Shown: positions 15,072-24,367 of the stretch, piece after piece
Position numbering within the stretch: the first letter of the stretch is position 1
Layout of the letters: each line of letters opens with the position of its first letter
Notes under the pieces: model-generated
The model's database searches: none
What the model was told of the DNA's origin: nothing
The model's input: only the letters and a program-made list of their open reading frames with translations
Assembly (NCBI GenBank): GCA_026004035.1
Contig: BPII01000022.1
Location: 1 to 39,323, forward strand
Length of the DNA stretch: 39,323 nucleotides
From: Candidatus Sericytochromatia bacterium
Lineage (GTDB): Bacteria; Cyanobacteriota; Sericytochromatia; UBA7694; JACMQJ01
Direction of reading: 5' to 3'
Program-made: the position numbers and the translations under genes

Positions 15072-17906
15072 TTACTTAACACATCTAAAACCAATATTAA
15101 AACTTCTGCTTTCAGGTCTAAAATATTGTTCTCTAAAATAAGTCCTCATTTCTGAAGATGAATTGTTCCAAGCACCACCTCTAGCTATTTTAAAGTTACC
15201 TTGAACTGGACCTATAGGATTATTAAAATTAGATGTTCTACTATAATATGATATATCATACCAATCTGACACCCATTCTAGAGCGTTACCTGCTAAATCT
15301 GCTATACCTTCAGTAGTTTTACCTAGATTGAAAATATCAACTTGAGATAAAAATTTATAGTCATCATCATAACCATCTTGTCCAAAAAATCCATTTGCTC
15401 TTTTAGATATAATACTATTATTATTATCATATTCAATAGGTAAAGAATTTCCCCAAGGATATAATCTTCCCCATGTGAAATTATTAGATTTATTATTAAA
15501 TCTAGCTACTGCTTCCCATTCAGCTTCTGTTGGTAATCTTTTACCAGCCCACTTTGCATAAGCACTTGCTTCATACCAACTTACACCAACTACTGGCTGA
15601 TTATCTTGATTAAATCTACTATCATTCCAATATAAAGGTTGATTTATATTATTAGATGTTTTCCATTGCCAACCTGCTGAAGTCCAAAAATCAGGATTAT
15701 CATAACCACCTGCTTCTATAAATTTTCTATATTCTTTATTTGTTACTTCTGTTTTATCTATATCAAATGGAGAAACAAAGACTTTTATCATAGGACTTTG
15801 ACTTGGAGTAAGAACTGCTTGATTATCTCTTAGATCTTTTAAAAATGATATTAATAATTTTGTTTGATCATAATTTTTAGCTAAAATTTTTATATGATTA
15901 GCATCTGCTTTTATATAATTTGAAACATTATTAATCATGTTATTATCATTTACAAAATCATTTAAAGTGGTATTATTATTAACACCGGTATTAATGCCTT
16001 GTTCTGGGTTACTTGGATTTTTAATCATATTATCTACTTTAACCCTATCTACATAAGGATTATAAGTAAATACAACTAATTCTTCTAAGAACTTAGTTAA
16101 TAATTTATTACCATCTGAATTATCTCTAGCAAAAGTCAAAACATCTTTTTTAATTCCTGTATAATTAGAGATATTTGTCCAGTGACTATCATTTAAGTTA
16201 TTTAATGTATCATTAGAGTTAGCACCTACTTTACTAGTATCATTTATTATTTCTATAACTTTATTAATTTGTACTAAACTAGGTGTTCCCATTAAAAAAT
16301 CACCTATATTTACAGTAACCATAGATGTAATATTTTGATTAGAGTGTTCAAAAATAGATTTTGATTTATCCATACCTCTTGAGTTTTCTACTGTAATATA
16401 GCCTTTTGTTGGTCCTTCTGGAACTTTTACTATCAACTTTTCTGTGCTTGCTGATAAAACTTCTGCTTTTATACCATTAAATTTAACTATATTATTTGAT
16501 GGTACTAAATCATCAAAATTTTTTCCTATTATTTCAACAATTTTTTGAGAGTTATAATTTGAATCATCAAAAGATAATATAATAGGTTTTAATGATTCTT
16601 CAACAACATCAATTGTAAATGTTTTATAAACATCTCTATTAGTTATAGATTTAACTGTTAGTGTTGCACTACCTTTTTTAAGTCCAGAAATAACCCCATT
16701 TGTATTAACAGAAAAGATTGTTGAGTTTGAATTTTCCCATATAACTTCATCCTCTACATAAGAATCATCATCAAATATTACTCTAGCAGTATAATCTTGA
16801 GTATCGTTAATTGGAATTTGTATAGTACTTGAATTAATTTTTTCTGTATCCTTATATAACTCTATATCTTTAACTTTTACTTCTTTTAAATTAAGTGTAA
16901 CTTCTAATATATCATTATTTCTAACTGATATAATTGTTTTTGCACTTAACCTATTACCACCATTCAATATTATATTTTTTTCATCATTTGTATTTATTGG
17001 TATCACAAAATTACCTTGTGAATTTATTACTCCTTCAGCTTTTAATTCCCATATACCAGGATCAGCATAAACTATGCCACTAGCAGGAACAGGACTACAA
17101 GGTGAATCTAAACACATCATAGTATTTGGATTTCCATTATCTTTTATTTGATGAGAAGAGACATCATTAATTTTTATTTTTATTTTAGAATTTATATTAT
17201 TACCTAAAGAATCCTTTACTATAACCTTAACTTTCCCAAGTACTTCATTATTAAAACTAAGTATTGCGTTTTCTAGCACTTCACCATCATTTGCAATAAT
17301 GTTTTCTGAAATTGAAAAAACATCTACTAGATTAGGATTTATATTTGAAAAAGAATTATTTGAAGTATTATAACCTGTTAGTTGTTCTATAACTCTATTT
17401 AACTTTGAAGAATCTACTTTATTAGCAATTAACGGAGCTTTATTTAATATTAGTTGCATTATTCTAGCTGAAGCACTACTACCATAATTTAGAGATAAAT
17501 TAATATGTTGTTCAGCTATAACATCAGTTACTGCCATAACTTTTCTTATAACATTACTAGAAGAATCTAAAGCTTCAACTGTTATTATTCTATTTTTACC
17601 TGCTGGAACATCTAATGTTAAGTTTGGACTAGTATTTCCATTCCATTCAATTCTTTTTTCTATATAATTATTTATACCCAATCCCTCTATTTTAAAATTT
17701 AAATATTTTATTTTTGAATAATCAAAATTTTTTATATTAAACGTTGATTTATTTATAAAAATTGATAAGTCTAAAGTAACCTTACCAAACTTATTTTCTT
17801 TAATTACAGAATAATTATTAATTAAACTATTTGTATTATTATTACAAGATAATAGAAAAGAGCTTGCTAATATAAAAGATAAAAATGATTTTATTTTTCT
17901 ATTCAT
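15072..17906 (-). CDS. Larger paralogous lipoprotein with BIG2, TIG and interrupted SUMF1-like domain
   Basis: From ATG 17906, preceded by AAAAGG, the 944-aa protein has the lipobox SFLLSC near residues 16-21. It follows the same plan as its neighbour: N-terminal region, BIG2 (about 340-438), TIG (about 435-528), then an FGE-like domain. The FGE-like domain is split: GDFLMGT near 533-539 is separated from FDIDKTEVTNKEY near 709 by an insert of roughly 168 residues with two related segments. RGGAWNN lacks the catalytic Cys, as in the paralog. A start at 17924, overlapping the previous stop as TAATG, is possible but adds only six residues before the signal. It is likely an outer-membrane, surface-exposed protein. 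Confidence 0.85.
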   Translation of the reverse strand: MNRKIKSFLSFILASSFLLSCNNNTNSLINNYSVIKENKFGKVTLDLSIFINKSTFNIKNFDYSKIKYLNFKIEGLGINNYIEKRIEWNGNTSPNLTLDVPAGKNRIITVEALDSSSNVIRKVMAVTDVIAEQHINLSLNYGSSASARIMQLILNKAPLIANKVDSSKLNRVIEQLTGYNTSNNSFSNINPNLVDVFSISENIIANDGEVLENAILSFNNEVLGKVKVIVKDSLGNNINSKIKIKINDVSSHQIKDNGNPNTMMCLDSPCSPVPASGIVYADPGIWELKAEGVINSQGNFVIPINTNDEKNIILNGGNRLSAKTIISVRNNDILEVTLNLKEVKVKDIELYKDTEKINSSTIQIPINDTQDYTARVIFDDDSYVEDEVIWENSNSTIFSVNTNGVISGLKKGSATLTVKSITNRDVYKTFTIDVVEESLKPIILSFDDSNYNSQKIVEIIGKNFDDLVPSNNIVKFNGIKAEVLSASTEKLIVKVPEGPTKGYITVENSRGMDKSKSIFEHSNQNITSMVTVNIGDFLMGTPSLVQINKVIEIINDTSKVGANSNDTLNNLNDSHWTNISNYTGIKKDVLTFARDNSDGNKLLTKFLEELVVFTYNPYVDRVKVDNMIKNPSNPEQGINTGVNNNTTLNDFVNDNNMINNVSNYIKADANHIKILAKNYDQTKLLISFLKDLRDNQAVLTPSQSPMIKVFVSPFDIDKTEVTNKEYRKFIEAGGYDNPDFWTSAGWQWKTSNNINQPLYWNDSRFNQDNQPVVGVSWYEASAYAKWAGKRLPTEAEWEAVARFNNKSNNFTWGRLYPWGNSLPIEYDNNNSIISKRANGFFGQDGYDDDYKFLSQVDIFNLGKTTEGIADLAGNALEWVSDWYDISYYSRTSNFNNPIGPVQGNFKIARGGAWNNSSSEMRTYFREQYFRPESRSFNIGFRCVK

Positions 17907-17923
17907 AAGGCAACCTTTTAACA

Positions 17924-18323
17924 TTAATTACAGCCAGGATCTACATTCCTTTTACAAGGTGGATTAAAATTTATAACAACTCCAACTCTTCCATCATTAG
18001 AACTTATTTGTGCTTGATTATTTATACTTACTTGTTGTTGCGATTGCTGATTTTGGTTAGTAATTTATTTGTGTGCTATTATTAACGACAGATATAGGAT
18101 TAGAATCAGCTGACTTATTATCTAAAACTATATCTTGATTGTTATTGTTAACATTGGTATTACTAGTATTTTGAGTATTACTATTATTATTTTCTTTACT
18201 AGGTAAATTTAAATTTGTTTTTGAATTATTATTTGTTATATTTGACGAACTAGGAACATTACTACTACAAGAGTATAAAATTAAAAAAGATAATGTTATA
18301 AACTTTATAAAAATATTACTCAT
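17924..18323 (-). CDS. Small Asn/Ser-rich lipoprotein, frame broken near its end
   Basis: ATG 18323, after a GAGG ribosome-binding site, opens an 88-residue frame with a lipoprotein signal (FLILYSCSS) and a long Asn/Ser-rich linker; it stops at 18057-18059. Removing one base near 18065 continues the frame as QNQQSQQQVSINNQ and then GRVGVVINFNPPCKRN, ending at TAA 17926-17924. That gives about 132 residues with a short C-terminal motif holding two Cys residues. The Gln/Asn-rich continuity across the break supports one gene. Its stop overlaps the next possible ATG, so it is probably the first gene of the lipoprotein operon. Function unknown. Confidence 0.6.
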
Positions 18324-18427
18324 AAATCCTCATTTGATTTTTAAGTTAAATATAAACAAGCTATTTAACCATTATAACATATTTTTATATTTAAATATAA
18401 TGATAAAAAACAAAAAAAATTAAATTT

Positions 18428-19309
18428 TTAGTTATTACAATTAATAGAACACTTTTCAGTTTCTATTTGTATAGTTAAATGATGTATTTTAAATTTTTCA
18501 TTTAATAGTTTATTAATCTTTTCTATTACTAAACTTGAGTTACTTATATCAGAAATAACTATATGGCTTGTTAAAATAGTTCTATTATTATCTAAACTCC
18601 AAATATGTAAATCATGAATATCTCTTACTTCAGGAATACTCAAAATATTATTATAAACATTTTCAAATGAAATATTTTTAGGTATTCCTTCCATTAGTAT
18701 ATTGAAAGTTTCTTTTAATATAGATAATGCACTAAGAAATATTATTATTGATATTAAAATACTAACAATTGAATCTACAAAATAATAATTAGTATATAAA
18801 ATTACTAAAGATGAAAAAATAACTCCAAAAGAACTTATTAAGTCTGCTATAACATGCATAAAAGCACTTTTTATATTGACATTTTCATGGGAGTTTTTAT
18901 GTAGTATATATGCAATAATGATATTAACAAACATTCCAAAAATAGCTATATATATAAGTATTTTTGTTTTTATTTCAATTGGTATAAAAATACGTTCTAA
19001 ACCTTCTTTAAATATCAATGATGACATTACTAATAACAATATTCCATTAACAAAAGCAATTATTGATTCTATTCTTTTATATCCAAAACTTCTTATCTTA
19101 TCAGGCTTTTTTATACCTATATTTATAGCAATAAAAGAAAGTATTAAAGCAAAAGAATCATTTAGCATATGAAAAGAATCTGAAATTAAGGCTAAACTAT
19201 TACTTATTATTCCTCCTATAAGTTCTATTATCATAAATGAAAAAGTTATTAAAATAGAGATATATAAAACTTTTTTATTGTGAATAATATTTTGATGTTC
19301 ATGTTTCAT
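18428..19309 (-). CDS. Cation diffusion facilitator, CzcD/ZnT type metal exporter
   Basis: The 293-aa protein has six hydrophobic segments and an N-terminal His-containing tail. The metal site is DSFHMLND in TM2 (Asp44, His47, Asp51) paired with a MHVIADLISS site in TM5 near 150-156, the His/Asp pattern of Zn/Cd/Co exporters. The cytoplasmic C-terminal domain holds VRDIHDLHIWSLD. The protein exports divalent metal, most likely zinc, in exchange for protons. It ends with Cys and His residues (EKCSINCNN) that may bind metal. No regulator is next to it. Confidence 0.93.
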   Translation of the reverse strand: MKHEHQNIIHNKKVLYISILITFSFMIIELIGGIISNSLALISDSFHMLNDSFALILSFIAINIGIKKPDKIRSFGYKRIESIIAFVNGILLLVMSSLIFKEGLERIFIPIEIKTKILIYIAIFGMFVNIIIAYILHKNSHENVNIKSAFMHVIADLISSFGVIFSSLVILYTNYYFVDSIVSILISIIIFLSALSILKETFNILMEGIPKNISFENVYNNILSIPEVRDIHDLHIWSLDNNRTILTSHIVISDISNSSLVIEKINKLLNEKFKIHHLTIQIETEKCSINCNN

Positions 19310-19334
19310 AAAACAGTTATTTTATAACTAAATT

Positions 19335-19826
19335 TTACCTATAATAATCATAAAGATTTATATTTAATTTTTCCTGTAATTTATTTTCCAAGTTATTTAA
19401 TTTAACAAGTTCAGATTTATTAAGTTCTTTTTTACTTATTGAATTCAGTAGTTTAATAATATTTTTAGAAGTTTGTTCTACCATAATATTAACTTTTAAA
19501 TATTCTTTTATTAGTAAAACTTTATCATTGAAAGTTAAATTATTTATTTCTGTTTCAACTAAAAAATTTAAATTCTGTGGAATCGCAAAATTTAATGCTT
19601 GATAAATTAGCTTATGAAGTCTAATTCTATTTTTTATTTTAGGCTTTACAAATGATGTTAAATACTTTTCAAGTAATAAATCAATTTTTGAAAAATCATT
19701 TATCTTTCCTGATTCTATTGATAATAAATAAGAATACGATAATAAAAGTCCTTTTATATACGAAGTAAAATTATTTTCACCTAATAGTTGAACAATTAAT
19801 AAAAGTAATTTATCAAAAATATTCAT
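19335..19826 (-). CDS. Unknown helical protein, 3' part of a frame-broken gene
   Basis: This 163-aa frame is leucine/isoleucine-rich and helical with no named motif. Reading upstream in the same frame shows no stop back to about 20143, where an A8 run separates it from the 62-aa frame starting at 20316. With A7 the two make one protein of about 326 residues. The Met used here is therefore probably internal. It follows the YgfZ-TPR gene with a 23-nt overlap. I do not recognise the family. Confidence 0.55.
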   Translation of the reverse strand: MNIFDKLLLLIVQLLGENNFTSYIKGLLLSYSYLLSIESGKINDFSKIDLLLEKYLTSFVKPKIKNRIRLHKLIYQALNFAIPQNLNFLVETEINNLTFNDKVLLIKEYLKVNIMVEQTSKNIIKLLNSISKKELNKSELVKLNNLENKLQEKLNINLYDYYR

Positions 19827-20127
19827 ATAAGATTTATCATTTTGTATTATTTGCTCTAAATATTTTTCAACAAGTTTATTAAAAGTATCATAGTTAAATA
19901 TCCCATTTACTTGTTCTACTCCGATTATTTCTTGTAAATCAGCTATTTTTTTTGATATCGGAATATTAGATTTTAAATCATCTTTTATATTATGTTTCGT
20001 TATTATGTTATTTGAAATATTTTCAAGTATTGATAAAAATCTATCAGGTTTGAATGCATATTCTAAAATATTTTTATTGTTTTTATAACAAAATGAGAAA
20101 GGTTTATTTTGAATTAAAACATTAAAT

Positions 20128-20316
20128 TCACTTTGATTTAAAAACTTTTTTTTCTGAACTTTTTAATCTCATTTCTAGTAATTTCATTTTTATATCACTA
20201 GCTTGAGATTCAAGTTTATTAAGTTTTACTTTATCTACAAATTTGCTTGCAGAAACTTTTATTTCATCAGGTTTATTTAAAATTATTGATTTTTTATCCT
20301 TTGATAAAATTTCCAT
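20128..20316 (-). CDS. Unknown protein, 5' part of the same frame-broken gene
   Basis: ATG 20316 overlaps the TPR frame's stop at 20294, which suggests coupling. The 62 residues are charged (MEILSKDKKSIIL at the start, SSEKKVFKSK at the end). The frame fails at GAAAAAAAAG (A8, about 20143-20150, minus strand). With one A fewer it continues as SEKKFLNQSEFNVLIQNKPF into the 163-aa frame. Confidence 0.5.
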   Translation of the reverse strand: MEILSKDKKSIILNKPDEIKVSASKFVDKVKLNKLESQASDIKMKLLEMRLKSSEKKVFKSK

Positions 20317-20626
20317 TTATTTTACTCTCTAACTCAAATTTTTTATTTTCCATTTCTTTTAAAGGTATCAAATCACCTTTTTGACTTGCTACTATTATAC
20401 CTTTTTTATATGTTTCTAAAGCATTTTGTAAATCATTTATATTTTCGTAAGACTTTCCTAAATATAAATAAGCTATTGAATAATCTTTCTTTATCTCAAT
20501 AGCCTTTTTAAAGTAATATATTGACTTATCATATTCTTCTAAATCAAAAAGAGATTTACCCATTCCATAATTTGCTATTAAATCATCAGGATCTTCAGTT
20601 TCCAATACTTCTTTAAACATTTCCAT
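20294..20626 (-). CDS. TPR-containing C-terminal part of a YgfZ-TPR fusion
   Basis: The 110-aa frame carries at least two tetratricopeptide repeats (IANYGMGKSLFDLEEYDKSI and YLYLGKSYENINDLQNALET). In the same frame upstream the reading INEIKERMEMFKEV reaches an A9 run at about 20655-20663; adding one A joins it to the 64-aa frame above. The repeats probably bind a protein partner. It overlaps the next gene by 23 nt. On its own it would be called a TPR protein; I read it as the tail of the broken fusion gene. Confidence 0.65.
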   Translation of the reverse strand: MEMFKEVLETEDPDDLIANYGMGKSLFDLEEYDKSIYYFKKAIEIKKDYSIAYLYLGKSYENINDLQNALETYKKGIIVASQKGDLIPLKEMENKKFELESKINGNFIKG

Positions 20627-20643
20627 TCTTTCTTTTATTTCAT

Positions 20644-20838
20644 TTATTTTCTTATTTTTTTTTCCTCTTCTAAAGATTTTTTTAATTGGTTTTCTTTCAT
20701 TGCTTTTTTAAACTTTAGAGCTGTTGCTAATGCCATTTGTTTTTCTGCTTCTTCTTTATTTCCTATTTTCATGTAAAAAATTGATAAGTTAGTTCTTGCC
20801 ATTGGTTCATCTGGTGCAATTTCTGTCAATTTATTCAT
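20644..20838 (-). CDS. TPR segment, middle of the YgfZ-TPR fusion
   Basis: This 64-aa frame contains a TPR helix pair (PDEPMARTNLSIFYMKIGNK then EEAEKQMALA). The frame is open further upstream through YDDALLLFADNKEEEAIKLL and GVILSRLERYQEAIDIM to about 21005, so its ATG is internal. It ends just past an A9 run, after which the next frame carries on with more TPR sequence. Confidence 0.6.
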   Translation of the reverse strand: MNKLTEIAPDEPMARTNLSIFYMKIGNKEEAEKQMALATALKFKKAMKENQLKKSLEEEKKIRK

Positions 20839-21258
20839 AATATCTATTGCTTCTTGATATCTTTCTAATCTTGATAAAATAACTCCAAGAGCTTCATAAG
20901 CATCAGCAAAATTACTATTTAATAATATAGCTTTTTTTAATAATTTTATTGCTTCTTCTTCTTTATTGTCAGCAAATAATAATAAAGCATCATCATAAAG
21001 CTTTTAGATTTTTCTTCTTTTGATAGTTTTTTCTTAAAAGGTAATAGTCTTACAATAGCTTCAAAATTATTGTTTTCACAAGTAAAATTTATTTTTTCAT
21101 CAGGTAATCTAAAATCTTTATGTAGGTATGCAAAGCAAAATGTTTTTTTATTTTTTTTTAGAATAAAAAGAGCTTTTTATTTTACCAATTTTTTTTATTA
21201 TTAATAAAAATATCACTATTAAATTTTGGTATATTTTCACTATCTATTTCAAGACCTA
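20839..21258 (-). pseudogene. Frame-broken junction between YgfZ and TPR parts
   Basis: No single frame crosses this stretch, but all the pieces of one protein can be read. They are: LIGLEIDSENIPKF, then IGKIKSS and ILKKNKKTFCFAYL of the YgfZ C-terminal domain, then AIVRLLPFKKKLSKEEKS and YDDALLLFADNKEEEA of the TPR start. Joining them needs single-base changes near A8 (about 21200), a T5 (about 21172), and about 21008. The order shows that YgfZ and TPR parts belong to one gene. Confidence 0.6.
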
Positions 21259-21987
21259 TTAAAGCATTTTGGTACTGTTCCATAAGTTTTTTATTCTTGC
21301 TACAACTTCTTGACCTAAATAACAACCTTTTGTATAGCTTACAGAAAATTTTTCTCTTCCTGTTTCAGAAATAATATTATTAGCATCCATGTCAATATTA
21401 TAAAGAGGTATTCCAGATAATATTCTAATTTCCTCTACCTCATCTTTTTTTGCTTGATAAGATAAATTCTTCAAATTGTCTAAAATAAAACTAAATTCCT
21501 TTTTATTAACTAAAAGTAAATAGCCATCTTCATAAGAAAGACTCTTCTTTATTATATAGTTTTGATTTAATTTACAAATATCATTTTCATCTTTTAATAA
21601 TGATAAATTAAAAATTTTTTCTATTATATCATCAGATAAATAACCTTGTAGTGAAATTAATTTATAGTCATTTGTTATATTTTCCATATAAAAATCTTCA
21701 GTAAAATGATATTTTTCTAGATGCCTCATTAAATTGTTTCCTGTTATTTCCTGTGATATTGCTATCATGTAATCATCTATTTTATGTAAAGAAAAAGGTG
21801 CTATTAAATGTCCTTTTCTATCAAGAAGATTATTATCTAATCCTTTATTATTAAGTAATGATTTTACATCATTACTTGTTTGTGTATTTAAATAAGATTG
21901 TGCATCATTACCACATATTTTTAATATGAAGAAATCTTCAATTAACCAAAATATACTTTCTTTTTCTAGCAAATATTCTAAATCCAT
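21259..21987 (-). CDS. ygfZ: Folate-binding protein YgfZ (GcvT-like), N-terminal part
   Basis: The 242-aa frame matches YgfZ/GcvT-like proteins: LLDRKGHLIAPF near residues 54-65 and the family signature KGCYLGQEVVARIK near 217-230 with its conserved Cys. YgfZ acts with tetrahydrofolate in iron-sulfur enzyme maintenance. After the signature the frame is lost: KNLWNSTKML then stop. Removing a T and an A in the next 25 bases restores NYGTVPNALIGLEID, the expected YgfZ continuation. The gene therefore appears broken just after its signature motif and was fused to TPR repeats downstream. Confidence 0.82.
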   Translation of the reverse strand: MDLEYLLEKESIFWLIEDFFILKICGNDAQSYLNTQTSNDVKSLLNNKGLDNNLLDRKGHLIAPFSLHKIDDYMIAISQEITGNNLMRHLEKYHFTEDFYMENITNDYKLISLQGYLSDDIIEKIFNLSLLKDENDICKLNQNYIIKKSLSYEDGYLLLVNKKEFSFILDNLKNLSYQAKKDEVEEIRILSGIPLYNIDMDANNIISETGREKFSVSYTKGCYLGQEVVARIKNLWNSTKML

Positions 21988-22037
21988 AATAATATATTTT
22001 AACTCATATAATAAATAATTGAACTCAATTTTTTATT

Positions 22038-22935
22038 TTAGTAAGGTTTTAGTATTCTTAAATAATTTGGTTTTACTTCTATATTTGCAGGAGTAGTTCC
22101 ATACAAATCGCCATCAACTTGTATTAGCATTGCTGGACTCTGTCTTAATAGTCATTTTTTTGAATTGGTAACTTTTTCTTATATCTGTAGATGCTTTTTT
22201 TGTTATAAAGGCTATTGATATTAATTTCCATGCAAAATCAAATATCCTTTCACTAGTAAATATATCTAAATCTAAAAGACCATCATTATATTTTGCTGTA
22301 TGAGAAACTTTTAAACCTATTGCATAAGTTGGTGCATTAGTAATAAGTACTTGATATGAATTTATTTTTATTTTCTTTCTTTTTCCATTATTATCCCAAA
22401 TATTTATAATCATTTTTGATTTTTTATGTCTAAACATTGAGTAAGGACTTGTTGCAGCAAAAGCTAAAATACCTGTATACTTTTTTAAGTTTGAATCAAC
22501 TTCTTTAACTAATTTAGCATCAAATCCAATACCAGCCATTAATACAAAATATCTATTATTTATAATTCCTAAATCTATACTGATAACTTCACCATTAGGT
22601 ATTATTTCTAAAGCTTTCTCAAAATTTAAAGGTATATTTAATTCTCTTGCCAAAACATTAGTTGTTCCTACAGGCAAAATAGCTAATATAGTTTTTGTTC
22701 CTGCTAATCCTTGAACAACTTCATTAATAGTTCCATCACCACCAGCAGCAATAACTACATCATAATTATTTTGAGAAGCTAATCTTGCTAACCTTGTAGC
22801 ATCATTTGGACAAGAAGTAGATGAGATATCAACTATTAACCCTTTATTTTCTAAATATTCTTTAACTATTTCAGGTTTAAAATTTCTCCATACTTGACCT
22901 GATTTTGGATTATATATTAAATTAACTCTCTTCAT
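22038..22935 (-). CDS. Diacylglycerol/lipid kinase (DagK-like), frame broken near its end
   Basis: ATG 22935 (a TTG at 22956 is the other option) begins MKRVNLIYNPKSG, the usual start of bacterial DagK-like kinases. AAGGDGTINEVVQGL near residues 62-76 is the GGDGT nucleotide site, followed by ILPVGTTNVLARELNIP and GIGFDAKLV. The enzyme phosphorylates diacylglycerol or related lipids. The original frame stops at 22114. Dropping one base in GAGTCCAGC continues with PAMLIQVDGDLYGTTPANIE, which is the conserved family C-terminus, to TAA at 22040-22038. The restored length is about 298 residues. It is divergent from the response regulator gene. Confidence 0.85.
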
Positions 22936-23030
22936 CAAATTTATTATAATATTCAAGATAAAAATTATCTAAATTTTTGAAGTGATAAGTATATATTATT
23001 TTATAATTTTTAATATTAAAGGAGATTTTT

Positions 23031-23738
23031 ATGCACAAAATATTAGTAATGGATGATGAACAAAATATACTAGATTTAATATCTATAAATTTAAATTTAA
23101 GTGGTTATGAAGTTGATATAGCAAAAGATGGTGCAGAAGGTCTAGCTAAAGCAAAAAGAGAAAGTTATGATGCTTTCATAATAGATGTCATGATGCCAAA
23201 GTTAGATGGATACACTGTTTGTGAGCAATTAAGGGCAAATCCATCTACAAAAGAAATACCTATAATAATTTTAACAGCAAAAGATACCTTACAAGATAAA
23301 GTGAAAGGTTTTGATATAGGAGCAGATGATTATTTAACAAAACCTTTTGAACCTCAAGAATTATTAGTAAGATTAAAAGCACTATTAAGAAGAAGTAAAA
23401 AAGTCTTCAATAGCGATAAAAAAATAACTGAAATACTTTCAGCTGGTGATATTAAATTATTTCCTGATGTTTTAAAAATAAAAGTTAAAAATAAAGAAGT
23501 TCAATTAACACCAATTGAGTTTGAAATAATTTATTGTTTATTACAACATACAGACCAACCTGTAAAATTATCTACAATATTGTCGGAAGTATGGGGCTAT
23601 GATTCTGATGAAAACCCTGATATGCTAAGAGTTCATTTTAGACATTTGAGACAAAAAATAGAAGATGATCCTAAGAATCCTAAATACTTAGTTACTGTTA
23701 TGAATGTAGGTTATAGATTAGTGGTTAATCCTGATTAA
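23031..23738 (+). CDS. OmpR-family response regulator, orphan
   Basis: The 235-aa protein has a receiver domain with the acidic pair Asp8/Asp9, phosphoacceptor Asp52 (FIIDVMMPKLDGY), a conserved TAK and the Lys in DDYLTKPFEP. A winged-helix OmpR domain follows (QLTPIEFEIIYCLL, then RVHFRHLRQKIEDDPKNP). It binds DNA when phosphorylated. An AAAGGAGA ribosome-binding site precedes ATG 23031. No kinase gene is adjacent on this strand, so its partner lies elsewhere. Sequence style resembles the RpaB/PhoB group. Confidence 0.93.
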   Translation: MHKILVMDDEQNILDLISINLNLSGYEVDIAKDGAEGLAKAKRESYDAFIIDVMMPKLDGYTVCEQLRANPSTKEIPIIILTAKDTLQDKVKGFDIGADDYLTKPFEPQELLVRLKALLRRSKKVFNSDKKITEILSAGDIKLFPDVLKIKVKNKEVQLTPIEFEIIYCLLQHTDQPVKLSTILSEVWGYDSDENPDMLRVHFRHLRQKIEDDPKNPKYLVTVMNVGYRLVVNPD

Positions 23739-23843
23739 TTTTTTTTAATTAAAAAAATAAAATTAATTTTTTTCAATAAAAAGTAGCAATACCTATTGCA
23801 TTTTTGTTAATTTAATGTTAATATATTAATAGATAATATTTTT

Positions 23844-24365
23844 GTGAAAATAATTATGATAGAAAATTCTTTAAAAAAAAATGTTTATGTTAATTTAAGT
23901 GGAAATAAAACTATATTAACTAATACTTTAATAATTAATAATTTAAAAGAGGTATCAGCTGAACTACCAGAATTGATTTCAAAAATATATCAGCATGATC
24001 TAGATTTAATAAACGAAGAAGAAAAAACTTTATTAGGTCTAAAAATTGGTAAAACAAAAAAAAGTGATGTTTTAAAAATAATAAATTCTAAAGATTTATC
24101 TACTATAAATCAAAAATCCAAGATATGGAAGTTTAATGATATAGGTATTACCTTATATTTTTCTACTTGGGATTTGTTAGAAGAAATTATTGTTAACTCT
24201 CCATTTCAAGGAAAAACCTTAAAAGGTTTGTCTATTGGTGATAGTATAGAAAAAGCTATAAAATTATATGGAGAACCAAAAATAAAATCACTTGTAAGTG
24301 CATTTTGGAAAGATTTATCAGTTTTTATAAAAGATGACATTATAGTTAGTATAAAAATTTGGTAA
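23844..24365 (+). CDS. Hypothetical protein with two SmpA-like repeats
   Basis: The frame begins at GTG 23844 (ATG 23856 is the alternative; neither has a good ribosome-binding site) and encodes 173 residues. Two similar units can be seen: LLGLKIGKTKKSDVLKIINS followed by strands, and LKGLSIGDSIEKAIKLYGEP followed by strands. This 'IGdS..dai..yG.P' pattern resembles BamE/SmpA-like folds. There is no signal peptide, so the protein seems cytoplasmic. It converges with elbB, the stops being two bases apart. Function unknown. Confidence 0.65.
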   Translation: MKIIMIENSLKKNVYVNLSGNKTILTNTLIINNLKEVSAELPELISKIYQHDLDLINEEEKTLLGLKIGKTKKSDVLKIINSKDLSTINQKSKIWKFNDIGITLYFSTWDLLEEIIVNSPFQGKTLKGLSIGDSIEKAIKLYGEPKIKSLVSAFWKDLSVFIKDDIIVSIKIW

Positions 24366-24367
24366 AT

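Noticed and set aside
15062..15094. Upstream ATG of the second FGE-like lipoprotein
   Set aside because: It would put 11 extra residues before the lipoprotein signal, whereas ATG 15061 has its own AAGGAAAG site.
23738..23790. Possible terminator after the response regulator
   Set aside because: The inverted repeats consist only of A and T; no GC-containing stem followed by a T-run can be drawn.
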